From Pleodorina starrii (Eukaryota; Chlorophyta; Chlorophyceae; Chlamydomonadales; Volvocaceae): 64,000 nt of DNA. Positions 39,001-51,838 of this stretch are shown piece by piece. Numbering within the stretch: the first letter of the stretch is position 1; the number at the start of each line of letters is the position of its first letter. The stretch lies in assembly GCA_030267565.1 (NCBI GenBank), contig BRXU01000013.1, positions 598,001 to 662,000 of the forward strand, in the 5' to 3' direction. The notes beneath the pieces are model-generated. The model did not search any database and was not told where the DNA came from. It saw only the letters and a list, made by a program, of their open reading frames with translations. Made by a program: the position numbers and the translations under genes.

Positions 39001-42000
39001 GGACCGGCAACAAGTCGCGAGTTGAGCGGGCGCGGCTGGCAGTACGGCTGCTGCAAGCCACGGACCTCAGTCGTACGAAGGAGGACAAGCAGATCGACCC
39101 GTACGCGGTGGTGTCGTGCGAGGGAAAGTCGTATACGTCCAAGGCGGTCATGAAGGTAGGCACGGAAAACAGTTCCTGCCGCAGGCATTGCGGCGTGTGG
39201 CGATCCTCAGCATCAGCGATAGATAGGAAAAAACGAACGACGCCTTGAACCTTACGCAACGTGCCCCACCCAGCCCCAGCGCTCGCCTGCGGCATCTTCA
39301 CCATTTCTCCATCAAGCCCGCCATAGGCTCTGAGTGCGCCCCCGCCCCCGCGCCTTACTTGGACCCTTGCTTGCCTGTTTAAACTTTTTCTGTCTACCTT
39401 TTCCCCCGCCTCCTGACGCCAAGTTGTCCTCGGCTGATTCGCTCCGCTCGTTGGTTTCCTGCCTTCCGCCCGCCCGCCCACTCTTCTCTGCGCCGCGCCC
39501 ACACCAACCCAGAGCAAGGACCCGTTCTGGGACGAGTTCTTCGTGTTCGACGTTCCGCAGCCAGCATTTGCGGAGCTCAAGGTCAAGGTGTACGACCACC
39601 TGCGCTGCTGGCGGCCAGGTGCGGTTGGCGGTTACTGACCGTTGGTGGTTGGCGGTTGCCGGCGGGCGTGTGCGGGCCCAGCTCAATCTCCTGAGGGGCT
39701 TCGGCGGCGGAGTGGCCGTCTTTCTGCCTGCCTGTCTGGCTGGCTGTCGAGTGTATGGCCCTCTGTTCTTTGTTCACCTCTGAGATGGTTACCACTCACC
39801 TACCACGGAGGTGAGTCGCGGGCGGTTATTCAAGGTGACTCAAGAGGGCTCCACCTTACCATTTGCGCGCCGCAGCTGCCTCTGTCGTTACCCGTACCTC
39901 TCATCTCCCTCCCATCTCCCTCCCATCTCCCTCCCATCTCCCGCCCCACCCACCTACTTTCCAGTGCTGCTGGGCCAGGTCCGGGTGCCCGTCAAGAGTA
40001 TCGCGGAGTTCCCCGCCCGCTACTCGCAGCCCACCTGGCACCAAATGCGCTCCCGGGCGGGCAAGCTCAAGGGGCAGGTGCAGATGCAGCTCTTCTACAC
40101 GGCGGTGAGTGCGTCCTCCGAGTTGCTAGAGCTTTGCTTGCGCCGAGCCAACGCCTGCGCCGAGCCAACGGGTGCTTTGATGGTTTGCTGGCGACTGGCT
40201 GCTTGGCTTGGGGCCTCGGACTGACTGCCTCGCGGTCCGGCCCCGGTCTGCAGGAGTGGGTGCACCGGGCGCTCAACGTGCTGGCGTGCACCTGGAATGT
40301 TGGCAACACGGAACCGCCGCAGGACCTCAACCCTTGGCTGCAGGTGGGGAAGGGGAGGGGCGGCGCGGCCAGAAAGCGGTTTAAGAGTGGGCCAGGTTTT
40401 AGGTTTTGGAGGAGCGGCGGTCCAACGGCTTATGTGGGAAGGAGGGAGAACCCGAAGAGCCCAAGGGTATCATCAGGAGTGTCGTCGCCGTCGTTGCCTC
40501 GAGCCCAACCCCCTTACCCCCGTCCCACACTTCAATCTTGACTCTTGTGTTGTTCGCACGTCTGTTCCGGAACACCAGGGCGTCCAGACGCTGCAGCACG
40601 ATCTGGTGGCGATCGGGGTCCAGGAGTGTCTGTACAAGGTGGGCGGAGGCGGGGTGATGGATCCGGCGGCGCAGATGGCGGGCGACGACGAGTATGGCTA
40701 CATGGACGAGGTACGAGCGTGCAGTGTCGTCGTCGCGACATGGTCAGACTTTTTGATAGAGAGGGCGGCGACGATAGAGAGGGCGGCTGGGCACGGGTTC
40801 GAGTGTCACAGTAGATGCGGAAGTGAAGGATGGCCTACTGCCAACTGCCGCCCAACGCCGGTTGTACGACAGGGCGCGGCCGGGTACGACATATACAGCA
40901 CCGGGATGGACGGCGGCTTCGACAACAACGACAGTACGTCATACAACCGTCATTTCAACGGTGGCTGCACCAACAGCCACACCAACGGTTTCAGTAACGG
41001 CGCCAACGGTCATAGCAACTTCCATAGCCACAGCAACGATAACGGCAACGGTCGCAAGGACGGCACCAACGCACGGGAGAGCGGATCTGGTATGCTGGAT
41101 TCCTTGGTAAGGCATTGGTTTGGCGGTGGCGGCGGGTGGTATGACGGAGTGGGTTTCGGGGCTGTGTCTCCCCCTTTGTAAACGTTCACTGCAACGATGC
41201 TTCGCGGCCTTCCAAGCCGCCCTCGTGCCAAGGCCCAGCGGCACGGTAGCAAAAATGAGCCGTACAGCAATGTCATTTGAAATTACGATCTAGCGAGCCG
41301 GCTAGCAACCGGTGTGAAAACCGGTTCCCCTGGTAATCATCGAATCCTTACGTGGCCCGTGTGCGCAACATGCCCCGCACCACTCCGCCCGCGCAGTCCG
41401 CCCACGGGAACGGCAGCGGCCCCGAGGATGGGCCCGCGCCCCACATCCCCCTCGGCATGCGGTCCCGGCTCTCCCTCTTGGTGCCCCCCTCCGCCGCCTC
41501 CGCCGTCACGCACGGCGGCGGCGTCTCCCCCGCCAGCTACGCCGCCGACGCCAACGGCGGCGACTGGGGTGGGCAGACGACCGACGGCCCCGCCAGCACG
41601 CCACGCAGCGGCCTGGCGACGCGTGAGTCGAGTCTGACGGCGGCGGCCTTCCCGCACCAGCGGCTGCCGCAGCGGGCGCGGAGGGGGAGCTCGCTCATGC
41701 CGTACATGCCGCCGCAGCTGGCGGCGACGCTGCAAGCCGCCGCCGCAGGTACGGATGGCGCGGCTGGTGCGGACGTGGTGCTATGTCAGCAGCATGTGTT
41801 TGTGTATTTGTGTGCGTGTGCGTGTGCGTGTTCGTTTCTCTCTCTCACCCTCTCATAAGGAGGGCGAAGCCCCGGGGGAAGAAGCGGTCCGAACTTAAGC
41901 AGTCGTGCCCACCTCTGTCGAGGATGCCTCCCTGGCCATTAGCGGCCCCCACACGCCACCGGGATTCTGCAGTGCCGGGATTCTGCAGGGGCCCTGCCTC

Positions 42001-45000
42001 GCGGCCCTCCCTGGAGACGGCGCCGTCATCTGCCGCCCCCTCACCTCACCTCCCCGGGGTCGCTGGGCTCCGGCCGACGATCTCATCGCTCCTCTCCGCT
42101 CCGCCCATTCTGTACACCGCTTACATCCTGAAGGGACGCAGGGACCCCCTCACCGCGCTCCACTCTTGCCCTACCTCCCCACCTCCGCTGCGGTATCTTC
42201 GTTTTACCCGCCTTCGCACCCCTGCCCGTGTGTCCGCGGCCCGGGAACCTGTGGTTGGTCTGTTTTGGCGTCGACCTCGACCTCGACCTCGACCTCGATG
42301 TCCCTATCCAGAGGGTGGTGGCGGCAGCAGTGGTGCAGCGCCGCCGCCGCTGCCGCCGCGGCCGTCGCGGGCGGCTCGGCGGCGGTACAGCACTTTGGAG
42401 CCATCGAGCTCCTACCGGCCGGGGCTAAATCGGATGGGTTCCGTGGTGAGTGCTTTACTTGATGGCAAGGCCGCGTCGTACCGGTACCTGACTGACCCAT
42501 GGGTCGGTGTTTGAGACACGTTGATGTATTCGTGCCGCAGGCATGCTGGCCGCCCCCTGCCGCCACGGCAGCCGGAATGATGTCGCCCACGGGCCAGGGG
42601 GGTGCCATGGAGGCCTCGTTCAGCTCGGGTCACGCAGTCGGCAACAGCGGCGCCGGCGCCGGCTTCAATAGGCCCAGCCTCAGCAACGTGCTGTTTCCCG
42701 GCGGCGCCAACGGCGCTGCCGCCGGCGGCGGCGGCGGCGGCTGCGGCGGCGGGCCGCGCGGCGGCGGACCTCAGGGCAAGGTCGTACAGCAGACGTACAA
42801 GAGCAAGGGGATGCTGACGGACATGGCGAAAGTGGGAGGCGAGTTCCGCGACCTGTGGGAGGAACGGCTCAAGGTACGGGATGTACGGCAAGCTACGATG
42901 CTTCGTGTGCGACAGCCGGTGTACGAGCGAGGGTGCGGGCGGGCGCCGGCTAGCGAGAGCCGCCGTTAGCGAGAGCCACAAGGGGGCGCAAAGGTCCAGA
43001 TGTCTCCCACTGCCGGGCCCTTGTCCTTCCCCCTCAAAGAAACATTTTCGGGTGTTGCGAAACCCACCCACTCCAACTGGTTCAAGTTTCCGATGCAAGA
43101 CCAACTAACAAGTACCAACTACCAACTGCCCAATTCCGTTGTCTCTCCTGCGGCCCGCAGGAGGCGGTTGGCCCCGGCTATTTCATGGTCGCCTCCGCCC
43201 ACATGGGTCAAATCCGGCTGCTGCTGTTCGCGCGCAACGATGTCTACGCGGCAATCGGTGACGTGCGCACGGCCAAACAGGCCACGGGCGTGGCGGGCGT
43301 GGCCACGAACAAGGTGCGACGGCATACGACAGTACGACTGCACGGCGCATGCGGCTTGCGGCTCAGTGCAGTCATCCAGTCGTACAGGGCGTATGCTTTG
43401 AAGTGCAAAAGGCTTGCGTCATTGTGGCCCAGTAGCCGGGTCACCTCAGTCTGCTTCCAGCTGACGCTGCTGTTGCTGCTGATGCGGATGCCGTGTGTGT
43501 TTTCTTTTGTCCGTACAGGGTGGTGTGGGCATCAGCTTGCGGGTCTGGGAGACCACAATCGCCTTCGTCAACAGCCACCTGGCGGCGCACCAAGATCGTA
43601 CACGGTACGACAAACAAAGGACGAGACCCGGGGGACGCTCAGGGCGTTGCAAGAGCTGCCACGGTTCCGTGATGTCGGCAGTGCGCGGCCGCAGTTTCCT
43701 AATTAGGCTAGGCTCGGTACGGTCCAAGAGACCGGCGTAGTCACGACAGTTTCTGTTGAGCATGTATATCACACAGACGAGCCCGCGTTGCATTTACGGT
43801 AATAAATCTGACGATGCCGTACCGGACTGTAGTGTTGCTGCGGTTTTGCGGGTCTTGCCGCCCTCCCTTTCTTCCTCGCTCCGTTCCGTGCCGCAAAATC
43901 CACCAACCCCATTAACCACATCGCCAACATCGCCCACCTACCCCCCGCCCGCCCGCCCGCCCGCCCGCCCGCCCGCCCGCACGAAACAACGCAGCGCTCG
44001 CAACAACAACTACCGAGACATCATTCGCGGCCTCAAACTGGACTGGCAGGGATCCAACATGGATGTGCTGACCGCGTTCCACCACGTGGTGTGGGTTGGG
44101 GATCTCAACTACCGGTACGACAGCGTACGACATCTCACATTGTGTCTCTCGCCGCTCGCCGGGCGCCACTGTCATGGCACTTGATACCGTAATAACCAGT
44201 TGTCGCTGGTTGCCCAGCTTTCAGCTTAATTGTACTTTTGACGTTGTAGCATTCTTATTAATCATCGCTGTCGGCTGCCGTACGTGTCGGCTCACTTGAT
44301 GATTAGTGAAGACGTCAGCGCACGAGGACGAAACGCTTTTAGCCGTGCTGCAGTAGCTGCTGCTTGCCTGCCTGCTGCTGCCCTTGCTCCACTGACCCTA
44401 CTCCTCCTGCTGCTCCTGCTCCTCCTGCTGCGCCTGCTGCTCTGATTCCTCACTCAGTTTGGACTACGGTCAGCAGGCGGTGAGCCGTTCGGAGAGCCCC
44501 ACCGCCGCGGACTTCACCTCCCTGGTCGCCGAGGTTCACCAGGGCGCCTTTGCCAAATTGCTTGAGGTGGGCGGGTACCGGTAGTGGCAGTGGCAGCGCG
44601 GGAGAGGAGTGGGATGATGGGAGGTGGAGAGGAGCCTCGGAGCCACCCCACGGGAGTGGCGAGAGGTCTTGAAAAGGAGTGTGCGCGGTGTTGCGCGCTT
44701 TCCGTAACTTTCTATAGGTGCACACAAAAAGGCTGTCGGTTGTAACCAGCGCGCACACGGCATTTCCACTCCCGGGGGCCGCCGCAACGCAATTCATTCT
44801 CGGGGGCAGCACACTATTCGGGGACCGCATCGGGGGGGGGGGAAATATGGGTGTGACATTGCGTTGCGTTCCGGGAGCTTCTGGGAAACGGTCGCGCCTT
44901 CTGGGAGAGCTCAACGAAGCTGGGGCGTCGCGTCTGCTCTTGCCGCTCCCAGCACCTGTAAAGGCAGAACCATGCACCGGCACCTTGTACGGCAGGTGGA

Positions 45001-48000
45001 CCAGCTTCGGCGCGAGATGGGGGCCAAGCGCGCCTTCCTGGGCTTCCATGAGGGGACCATCAACTTTGAGCCAAGCTTCAAGGTACGGATAATTGCCTCG
45101 TCGTACAGAATGCCGTATTTGAGGTACTTGCGGGTACATGCATCGCCACGTCGCGGAGATATCGGTGTCCGGATGGAGCGAATGGCGCGAAGGGCCGTCT
45201 AAGCCGGGCTGCTGAGTCATGGGAGGCGCAGCTTCCGGGCCGGCTGGTTGTGCCCATCGCGCCGTCTCCGTCACGAGTACTTCCCAACCCTCCCTGGACC
45301 CTCTCTGCGCGTAGTTTCGCTTCTCTGGTGCCGCCATCCCTCCCGTCCCCCTCTCTCTCCGCGCCCAATCGAACCACGCCCCGCCCCTGCAGGTGCTGCG
45401 ACGGCGCGGCTACGATTACAACCCCCAGAGGAGCCCCGCATACTGCGACCGCATCCTCTACAGGTAAGGCTGGGACGGGGTCACGGGCTGCCCATCTCAT
45501 CTCTCCTCATCACTCATCTCATCTCACCTCACCTCACCTCACCTCACCTCACCTCACCTCACCTCACCTCACCTCACCTCACCTCACCTCACCTCACCTC
45601 ACCTCACCTCACCTCACCTCACCTCACCTCACCTCACCTCACCTCACCTCACCTCACCTCACCTCACCTCACCTCACCTCACCTCACCTCACCTCACCTC
45701 ACCTCACCTCACCTCACCTCACCTCACCTCACCTCACCTCACCTCACCTCACCTCACCTCACCTCACCTCACCTCACCTCACCTCACCACACCTCACCTC
45801 ACCTCACCTCACCTCACCTCACCTCACCTCACCTCACCTCACCTCACCTCACCTCACCTCACCTCACCTCACCTCACCTCACCTCACCTCACCTCACCTC
45901 ACCTCACCTCACCTCACCTCACCTCACCTCACCTCACCTCACCTCACCTCACCTCACCTCACCTCACCTCACCTCACCTCACCTCACCTCACCTCACCTC
46001 ACCTCACCTCACCTCACCTCACCTCACCTCACCTCACCTCACCTCACCTCACCTCACCTCACCTCACCTCACCTCACCTCACCTCACCTCACCTCACCTC
46101 ACCTCACCTCACCTCACCTCACCTCACCTCACCTCACCTCACCTCACCTCACCTCACCTCACCTCACCTCACCTCACCTCACCTCACCTCACCTCACCTC
46201 ACCTCACCTCACCTCACCTCACCTCACCTCACCTCACCTCACCTCACCTCACCTCACCTCACCTCACCTCACCTCACCTCACCTCACCTCACCTCACCTC
46301 ACCTCACCTCACCTCACCTCACCTCACCTCACCTCACCTCACCTCACCCCACCCCACCCCACCCCACCCCACCCCACCTCACCCCACCGCACCCCACCCC
46401 ACCCCACCTCACCCCACCCCACCCCACCCCACCCCACCCCACCCCACCCCACCCCACCCCACCCCACCCCACCCCACCCCACCCCACCCCACCCCACCCC
46501 ACCCCACCCCACCCCACCCCACCCCACCCCACCCCACCCCACCCCACCCCACCCCACCCCACCCCACCCCACCCCACCCCACCCCACCCCACCCCACCCC
46601 ACCCCACCCCACCCCACCCCACCCCACCCCACCCCACCCCACCCCACCCCACCCCACCCCACCCCACCCCACCCCACCCCACCCCACCCCACCCCACCCC
46701 ACCCCACCCCACCCCACCCCACCCCACCCCACCCCACCCCACCCCACCCCACCCCACCCCACCCCACCCCACCCCACCCCACCCCACCCCACCCCACCCC
46801 ACCCCACCCCACCCCACCCCACCCCACCCCACCCCACCCCACCTCACCTCACCTCACCTCACCTCACCACACCCCTCCTACCTCAGACCTCACCCCTCAT
46901 ACCTCACCCCTCATACCTCATACCTCACCCCTCATACCTCACCCCTCATACCTCACCTCACCTCACCTCACCCCTCATACCTCACCCCTCATACCTCACC
47001 CCTCATACCTCACCCCTCATACCTCACCCCTCATACCTCACCCCTCATACCTCACCCCTCATACCTCACCCCTCATACCTCACCCCTCATACCTCACCCC
47101 TCATACCTCACCCCTCATACCTCACCCCTCATACCTCATACGTCATACCTCATACCTCATACCTCATACCTCATACCTCATACCTCATTTCATTTGGAAT
47201 GTTTGTCGCTCGTATCTACATGCAGGTCCAACCTGCCGCTGAAGCAGATCCGCGTCGTGTCGTACTTCAGTCCGTCCGACATTGCCACGTCGGACCACAA
47301 ACCCGTTGGCGCTGTACTTGTCGTACCAACTATCTGGCGTGCGACCGTAGACGACCACGTCAGCGGCGGCAGCCGCAGCCAGGGCCTCAGCAGTACCCTG
47401 GCAGCCTCGGAGGGCGGCGGCGGTGGCTTCGGCTTGGGAACCTCGCACTTTATGCCGCGCGGCCTGCAGGCGCACCCCCACCATCAGGCCCACAGCCATT
47501 TGCGGCTCATCTTCACGAACCTGCGCGCACACGGGCTGTTCATGCTGCGCTCCCGGCGGCGATCCGCCGTAACGGCCTCAACGGAGTTCCCCAGCCCCCA
47601 GGTGGGGCTTGGGCAACGGACAGTTTGGCACCGGACAGTTTGGCACAGTTATGCGGTTGGACGTTGACGGCTGGCGGTTGATGGTTAGTAGTTAGTGGCT
47701 GGCACTTGGCCTGGTTGGCGCCTTCCACCCGTGTCTGTGCCGTACCGCGTGTGTGTATGTGCCGTACCGTGTGTGTTCTCCCTCTCCCCGTTCCTTCACC
47801 GCTTTCCCCGGTTGTCCCTGGTCCCCATGTCCCCCCGAGCCTTACCCTGGTCATATCGTCGCTGCCCGTGCTCCTGCCCACTCCCCCGATGCGCCCCCAA
47901 CCGCCCCAAACCGCCCCTCCACACGTTCCCCAACGCTTTCGCAGCTGCTGCTGTCTGGTCCCTGCATGCGGGAGGCGGTGATCCGCTCCCGGGTGGCCCC

Positions 48001-49625
48001 TCAGACGCGTGAGCCGTTGTGGGCTGACGTGGAAGACGCGGCTTTGGGCCCCATAGTCGTGGACCTCAAGTCCGCATCCCTGGCGGAGATGGCACACTTC
48101 CGACTCTGGGCGCGTGTTTTCGATATGAGGGGGGCGGAGCGCGGCCCGGCGGCGCGGCTGGGCGGCGGCGGAAACGGCGGCGGCGGCGGCGGCGGCGGGG
48201 GAGGAGCAGGGGGTGGCGGGGGGAGGCGCTGGGGCGGCGGCGGCAAGGGCGAGGGTGCCGGCGGCGGCGGCGGCAAGGGTGAGGGGGGCGGCGGGGGCGG
48301 CAAGGGAGATGCTGGCGGTGGCGGGGCCGGCGGCGGCGGGAGCGTGCTGGCTCGTGGGGTGCTGCCGCTGTTGGACGCCGTGACGACGCTTCTGCAGGTG
48401 GGTGGGGGACTGTTGGGGAACGCGGGGGGCTGTCGGAGCCGTTTAGGTCGTGTTTGACCCACTTCTTGTTTGACCGCACAGCGGGCGTGTGGGAGGCGAA
48501 AATGACTGTTCGGGGGTTTCGAGATGTGCAGCTAGGCGCACGCCAGATGCAGGCGGACGCTTGCATTACCGTTATTCACGGCGGCACACGCCCTCGCGTT
48601 CCGTACTCGAACCGCTTCCCGCCGCACCGCACCGCATCGCACCGTGGCACATCCACCTATCGTGCCCATCCCGACCTGCCGTACCGGGCCCCGTGCCGTA
48701 CGGCTCCCCTGTTGTACCGTACTGCAGGACCCCCACGGCGTGGCGTCCTTCCAAGTGTTGTTGGAGCTCCACGGCCTCCCCGCCGGAAGAATGGAGGGCG
48801 GTATGCGTCTGGAGGCAAGTGAGGGCCGAAATGGGTTGATGGGACTCGGCACTCGGGGCGTCGGGGGAGATCTAGTCGGGGGAGATCTAGCCGGGGGAGA
48901 TCTAGTCGGGGGAATGGGCATGGGGCATGGTTGCGCGGGATTCTGGGACCGTTGTTCTGTGGCCGGGGTGGCGGTTGGAGTCTGACGTGGAGTCTAACTG
49001 ACTGCTTGTTGAGGCGCGCCCGGGGCTCTCCCCCTTCTGAGGACCACGAGGGAGCTTTCGCCTTGGCTGGAGGTCCTCACCCGTCACGAGTAAAACCCCT
49101 CCCCCGAGCCGAAACACTTTCCGCTTGAGCTTCTGGGGAGCAGGAAAGTCAGTACTTGCCTTCGCCCAATCCGGACGCGCGTTCTCACACCTCAATGTTG
49201 CAACACCACAGGTGGTGGAGCGAGCCAAGGCCCTGGAACGGACCCACGGGTCGCTCCGCAGAGGCATGTACGAGTTCAGCGACAGCTTCGGCACACGCGG
49301 CTCAGCGCAGCATCTAGGCTCACCGGCAGGCGGCCACCTGGGTATCGTGACCTCATCGCAGCGCTTCAGTACGACAGGCGCCGGAGTCGGCAGCGGCGCC
49401 GTCAGCGGCCTCGGCAGCGGCGTTGACGTCACCGCAGCGGTTGGCGTCGCCGCCAGCGACGGCCGCAGCGGCGGCCCGGCGGCCGCCAGCGGCGGCGCCG
49501 TCGGAGGCGCGGGTGGCCGCTTCCTCGCGTCGCTGCGCCGAAATCGGTCCTCTAGCTCCGTCGTCGCGCCACAGCAGGTGCCCTTGCAGCCGCCGCAGCC
49601 GCTTTACGAGGAGGCCGAGGCGTGA
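36002..49625 (+). CDS. C2-domain inositol polyphosphate 5-phosphatase, 23 exons seen
   Basis: Plus-strand exons: 36002-36148, 36516-37376, 37890-38093, 38395-38558, 39002-39155, 39513-39618, 39965-40104, 40254-40343, 40579-40710, 40873-41106, 41397-41748, 42312-42445, 42541-42873, 43161-43313, 43519-43604, 43995-44114, 44458-44566, 44996-45082, 45393-45463, 47226-47601, 47945-48397, 48728-48814, 49212-49625. They total 5007 bases (1668 residues plus stop), all in phase. Exons near residues 460-590 form a C2 domain (ARLAVRLLQATDLS, DPYAVVSCEGKSY, KDPFWDEFFVFDV, LLGQVRVPVKSI). The phosphatase follows with LNVLACTWNVGN, LVAIGVQECLYK, FVNSHLAAHQ, HHVVWVGDLNYR, SPAYCDRILYR and SDHKPV. It should remove the 5-phosphate of phosphoinositides or soluble inositol phosphates, with C2 probably directing membrane binding. 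PAYCDR replaces the usual PxWCDR. Poly-Gln/His and poly-Gly stretches interrupt it. One intron (after 48814) is GC-AG. The ATG exon upstream of 36002 was not found. Confidence 0.88.
37418..37660. repeat. 20-base/61-base nested GGGGCTGGTTGGGAGGCTGT repeat
   Basis: A 20-base unit is nested in a ~61-base higher-order unit (a GCTGATGGGTTGG word recurs near 37511, 37572 and 37633) inside the 5-phosphatase intron 37377-37889. Confidence 0.8.
38961..38986 (+). repeat. CCCTAAAA telomere-like triplet near an acceptor
   Basis: Three consecutive CCCTAAAA-type words (complement TTTTAGGG) lie ~15 bases before the 3' splice site of exon 39002-39155 of the 5-phosphatase gene. They include a CTAAT word that could serve as branch site. 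Confidence 0.7.
39899..39950 (+). repeat. CTCCCATCTCC tandem units in a polypyrimidine tract
   Basis: A short run of CTCCCTCCCATCT-like units upstream of the acceptor of exon 39965-40104. It looks like an extended polypyrimidine tract. Confidence 0.7.
43940..43981. repeat. CCCG tetranucleotide microsatellite
   Basis: A pure CCCG run in the 5-phosphatase intron just upstream of exon 43995-44114. Confidence 0.85.
45524..46346. repeat. ACCTC pentamer satellite
   Basis: About 160 copies of ACCTC with essentially one variant (near 45787), starting ~60 bases after the donor of exon 45393-45463 of the 5-phosphatase gene. It is the first block of a composite array filling nearly all of intron 45464-47225. 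The 600-800-codon open frames here are repeat translations (Thr-Ser-Pro-His-Leu cycling). Confidence 0.97.
46347..46840. repeat. ACCCC pentamer satellite
   Basis: About 98 copies of ACCCC directly abut the ACCTC block, with a few ACCTC and ACCGC units mixed in near 46376-46410. The T-to-C change between blocks suggests one unit derived from the other and was then amplified. The complementary strand is GGGGT, a strong quadruplex-forming sequence. Confidence 0.97.
46841..47190. repeat. CCTCATACCTCACC 14-mer and CCTCATA 7-mer array
   Basis: After a short return to ACCTC, the array changes to 14-base units of ACCCCTCATACCTC and ends in 7-base CCTCATA units. The last block stops ~35 bases before the acceptor of exon 47226-47601. 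Confidence 0.9.
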
Positions 49626-51838
49626 AGGCCCCCATACAGCGCGGGGCTTGGAATGGAGGCCACTTGAACCCTACACATTTTTCAGGAGCGTTCTGCCTCG
49701 GGTTTCAGTACCACTGTTGAGGTGGTTGGTAAGGTATCCTTTGTGAGTCAGGCCCAAGGCTCACGGCCTGGAATACGGCGGCCGTGTCGTGTCGTGCATG
49801 CATGTCGTTTTTTGCGCGAGTATAAAGTGAGTCTCATTTTCGTTGGCAATGCGTTCGTGCGTGTGCATGTGTGTGTATGAAAGGCAGCCAGGCATTGCCG
49901 GCATTTTGACCCGTGGGTCAGCACGTGCCCGTGCCGTCAGCCACCGCCGGTGCCTGGCGCCGGTAGCTGCCAGCTCAAGCTGAGGGGCCCCAGCCGCATC
50001 ACTGCGGGGGCGAGTTCTAATGTGTCAAAGTGGAGAGTTCGAGAAACTGGCAGTGGCAAGAGTTCATGTCAAGTTAGCGCGGTGAGTTACGATTATTGGG
50101 ACCTTTCTCGAGATGAGGGGTAGGGGATGATGGATAGGATGTAGGGCTTGATAAACGTTCGCGCGCCACAGAGCTTGTGACTTGACACATGGCAAGAGGT
50201 GCACCCGACAGCAACCTGTCGTACTGTGGTTTCATCTGCTAAGGGCTGGAGTGGGTTAGGGCAGTGTTGAGAGTCATTCACGATGCTTGTACATGACATG
50301 ACTCCTGCCGTACGTTAAGGCACTTCTGAGTTCTGACGGTCAAGTGTGCAGTCGCTGCATGAGAGGAGAGCCGATCTTTGAGCGCAGGGCTGCGGACGGG
50401 TACAGCGTAGTGAATATGCGTGGCGTCCACATGGTGAAGAGTGTCCGGGAAAAGTGTGCGGAATACGGGGGAGCGGAGCGAAAGCCAGCGAATGCACAGC
50501 CACGTGCTGTTCCATGGCCTTGTGGTATGGAGTGCGGTTGGATGGTTGGGGCGGGTGGAGACTTGGACACGCGCGTGCGCGTGCGCTTTGACTTTTTGAG
50601 GGCCGGCTCCGCCACCCGGACAGGGGGGGGCCGGGGTGTGCGTGTGTGCGCGCATGTGCGGCGCATGCAGCGGCCGGCCTTGAGTGCGGAATGGGCCCCT
50701 CGGCTCCTGCCGCCCCGTAGTTCCTGTATCGGCAGCTGCCAGAGCAACAGCGGCAGCAGAACCTGGGCTGTAGCAGCGGTCACTGGAATCCAGTTTGATT
50801 GTGGAATGCCGGTTGCCAATGTTTAGGGCTTGCATGCGACGGCTGCTACGGCGCCGTGTGACAGCGCCATGCAATGGCCCGACTCGGATGCCCGGCGGTG
50901 TAGCCCTTCCTGCTCTCCTTGGGCGGGAAGCGTGCCAAGCGATAGAGCGCCCATCTGCAACTTGGTGGCATTTGGCTGTGCTGCAGCTAGGGTCCTATTA
51001 TTGGGGCATTTGTTCACACCCTTGTTACACGGACTTACGACTCCCTTTTGGTGATTCCCTAGCTTCGGCTGCGACAGTGTCACGTTCGAGGTGCGCGGAC
51101 GGTGGACCATCACGATTACCAGATATTCTCCCAATGAGATGCCCGTACGTGCTGACGAAGCAGCCAGGCCCAACAGTTCAAAGATAGTTAGTTCAGCTAC
51201 ACTCGCCAAGCTGCTCCAGCCAGCCCTGCTTTCCATATTCAGGATTGTGAGCCCCCAATCTAGCAGTCTTAACTCCAGCCTCACACTACTGCGAAATGCG
51301 GGACTTGCACTAAATACTGCGGATCAGCTCGCGCACACATCATTCGATCCTCTAAAATGTAACTCGAGCGGGGCAAAACCCACACAGCCACGTGCACGCA
51401 GCCAACAAACCCAACCGTACCACTTGCGTTCATTCGAGACATCATCATGGTGCAGGATACGACGAAGCGACCGGAGATACATAGGAAATACAAGTGCGCT
51501 CTCTCTCACGGAGGCGGGTTAAATGTAGCAAGCGATAGCGCTACCTGCGTCAAGCTTCTAATACTATTAGACATTAGCAACCCGGCCTTGTGCTCGTTTG
51601 TCTTCTTTGTTCGACACCGACACACCGATACAGTCGCGCGAAGGGAACGCCACCTTCTGTATGTGACAGCGCGGGTCACGCGCGCGCGAGAGCCATCGCC
51701 CAACAAAAAAAACGATTTAGCTATTACGGCATCGAGGGAGCCGTCACGGTTGAAGCCAAGCTTTGGAACAAAGCGTCCAGGCAGACGATGCGCACGGGCC
51801 ACGAACCCTTACACGCCCACATCCCCGCAACTCCGCTC
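49626..51838. other. Convergent intergenic region, no gene recognised
   Basis: This spacer lies between the 3' ends of the 5-phosphatase (plus) and the FMN-hydrolase-like gene (minus). It must contain both 3' UTRs. No TGTAA signal was seen close to the 5-phosphatase stop. Overlapping frames of 160-200 codons at about 50278-50874 on both strands have no recognisable motif. Confidence 0.5.

Noticed and set aside
45524..47190. Possibility that the spaced direct repeats are a CRISPR array.
   Set aside because: Units are 5-14 bases with no unique spacers, in a eukaryotic intron.
45248..47667. Open frames of 664 and 805 codons on the plus strand and 142-167 codons on the minus strand.
   Set aside because: They are translations of the ACCTC/ACCCC array. 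The true reading is an intron of the 5-phosphatase gene, with only 45393-45463 and 47226-47601 coding.
50278..50874. A 198-codon minus-strand frame and an overlapping 160-codon plus-strand frame.
   Set aside because: No motif, no compatible splice partner and strong overlap on opposite strands; chance openness in GC-rich DNA is more likely.
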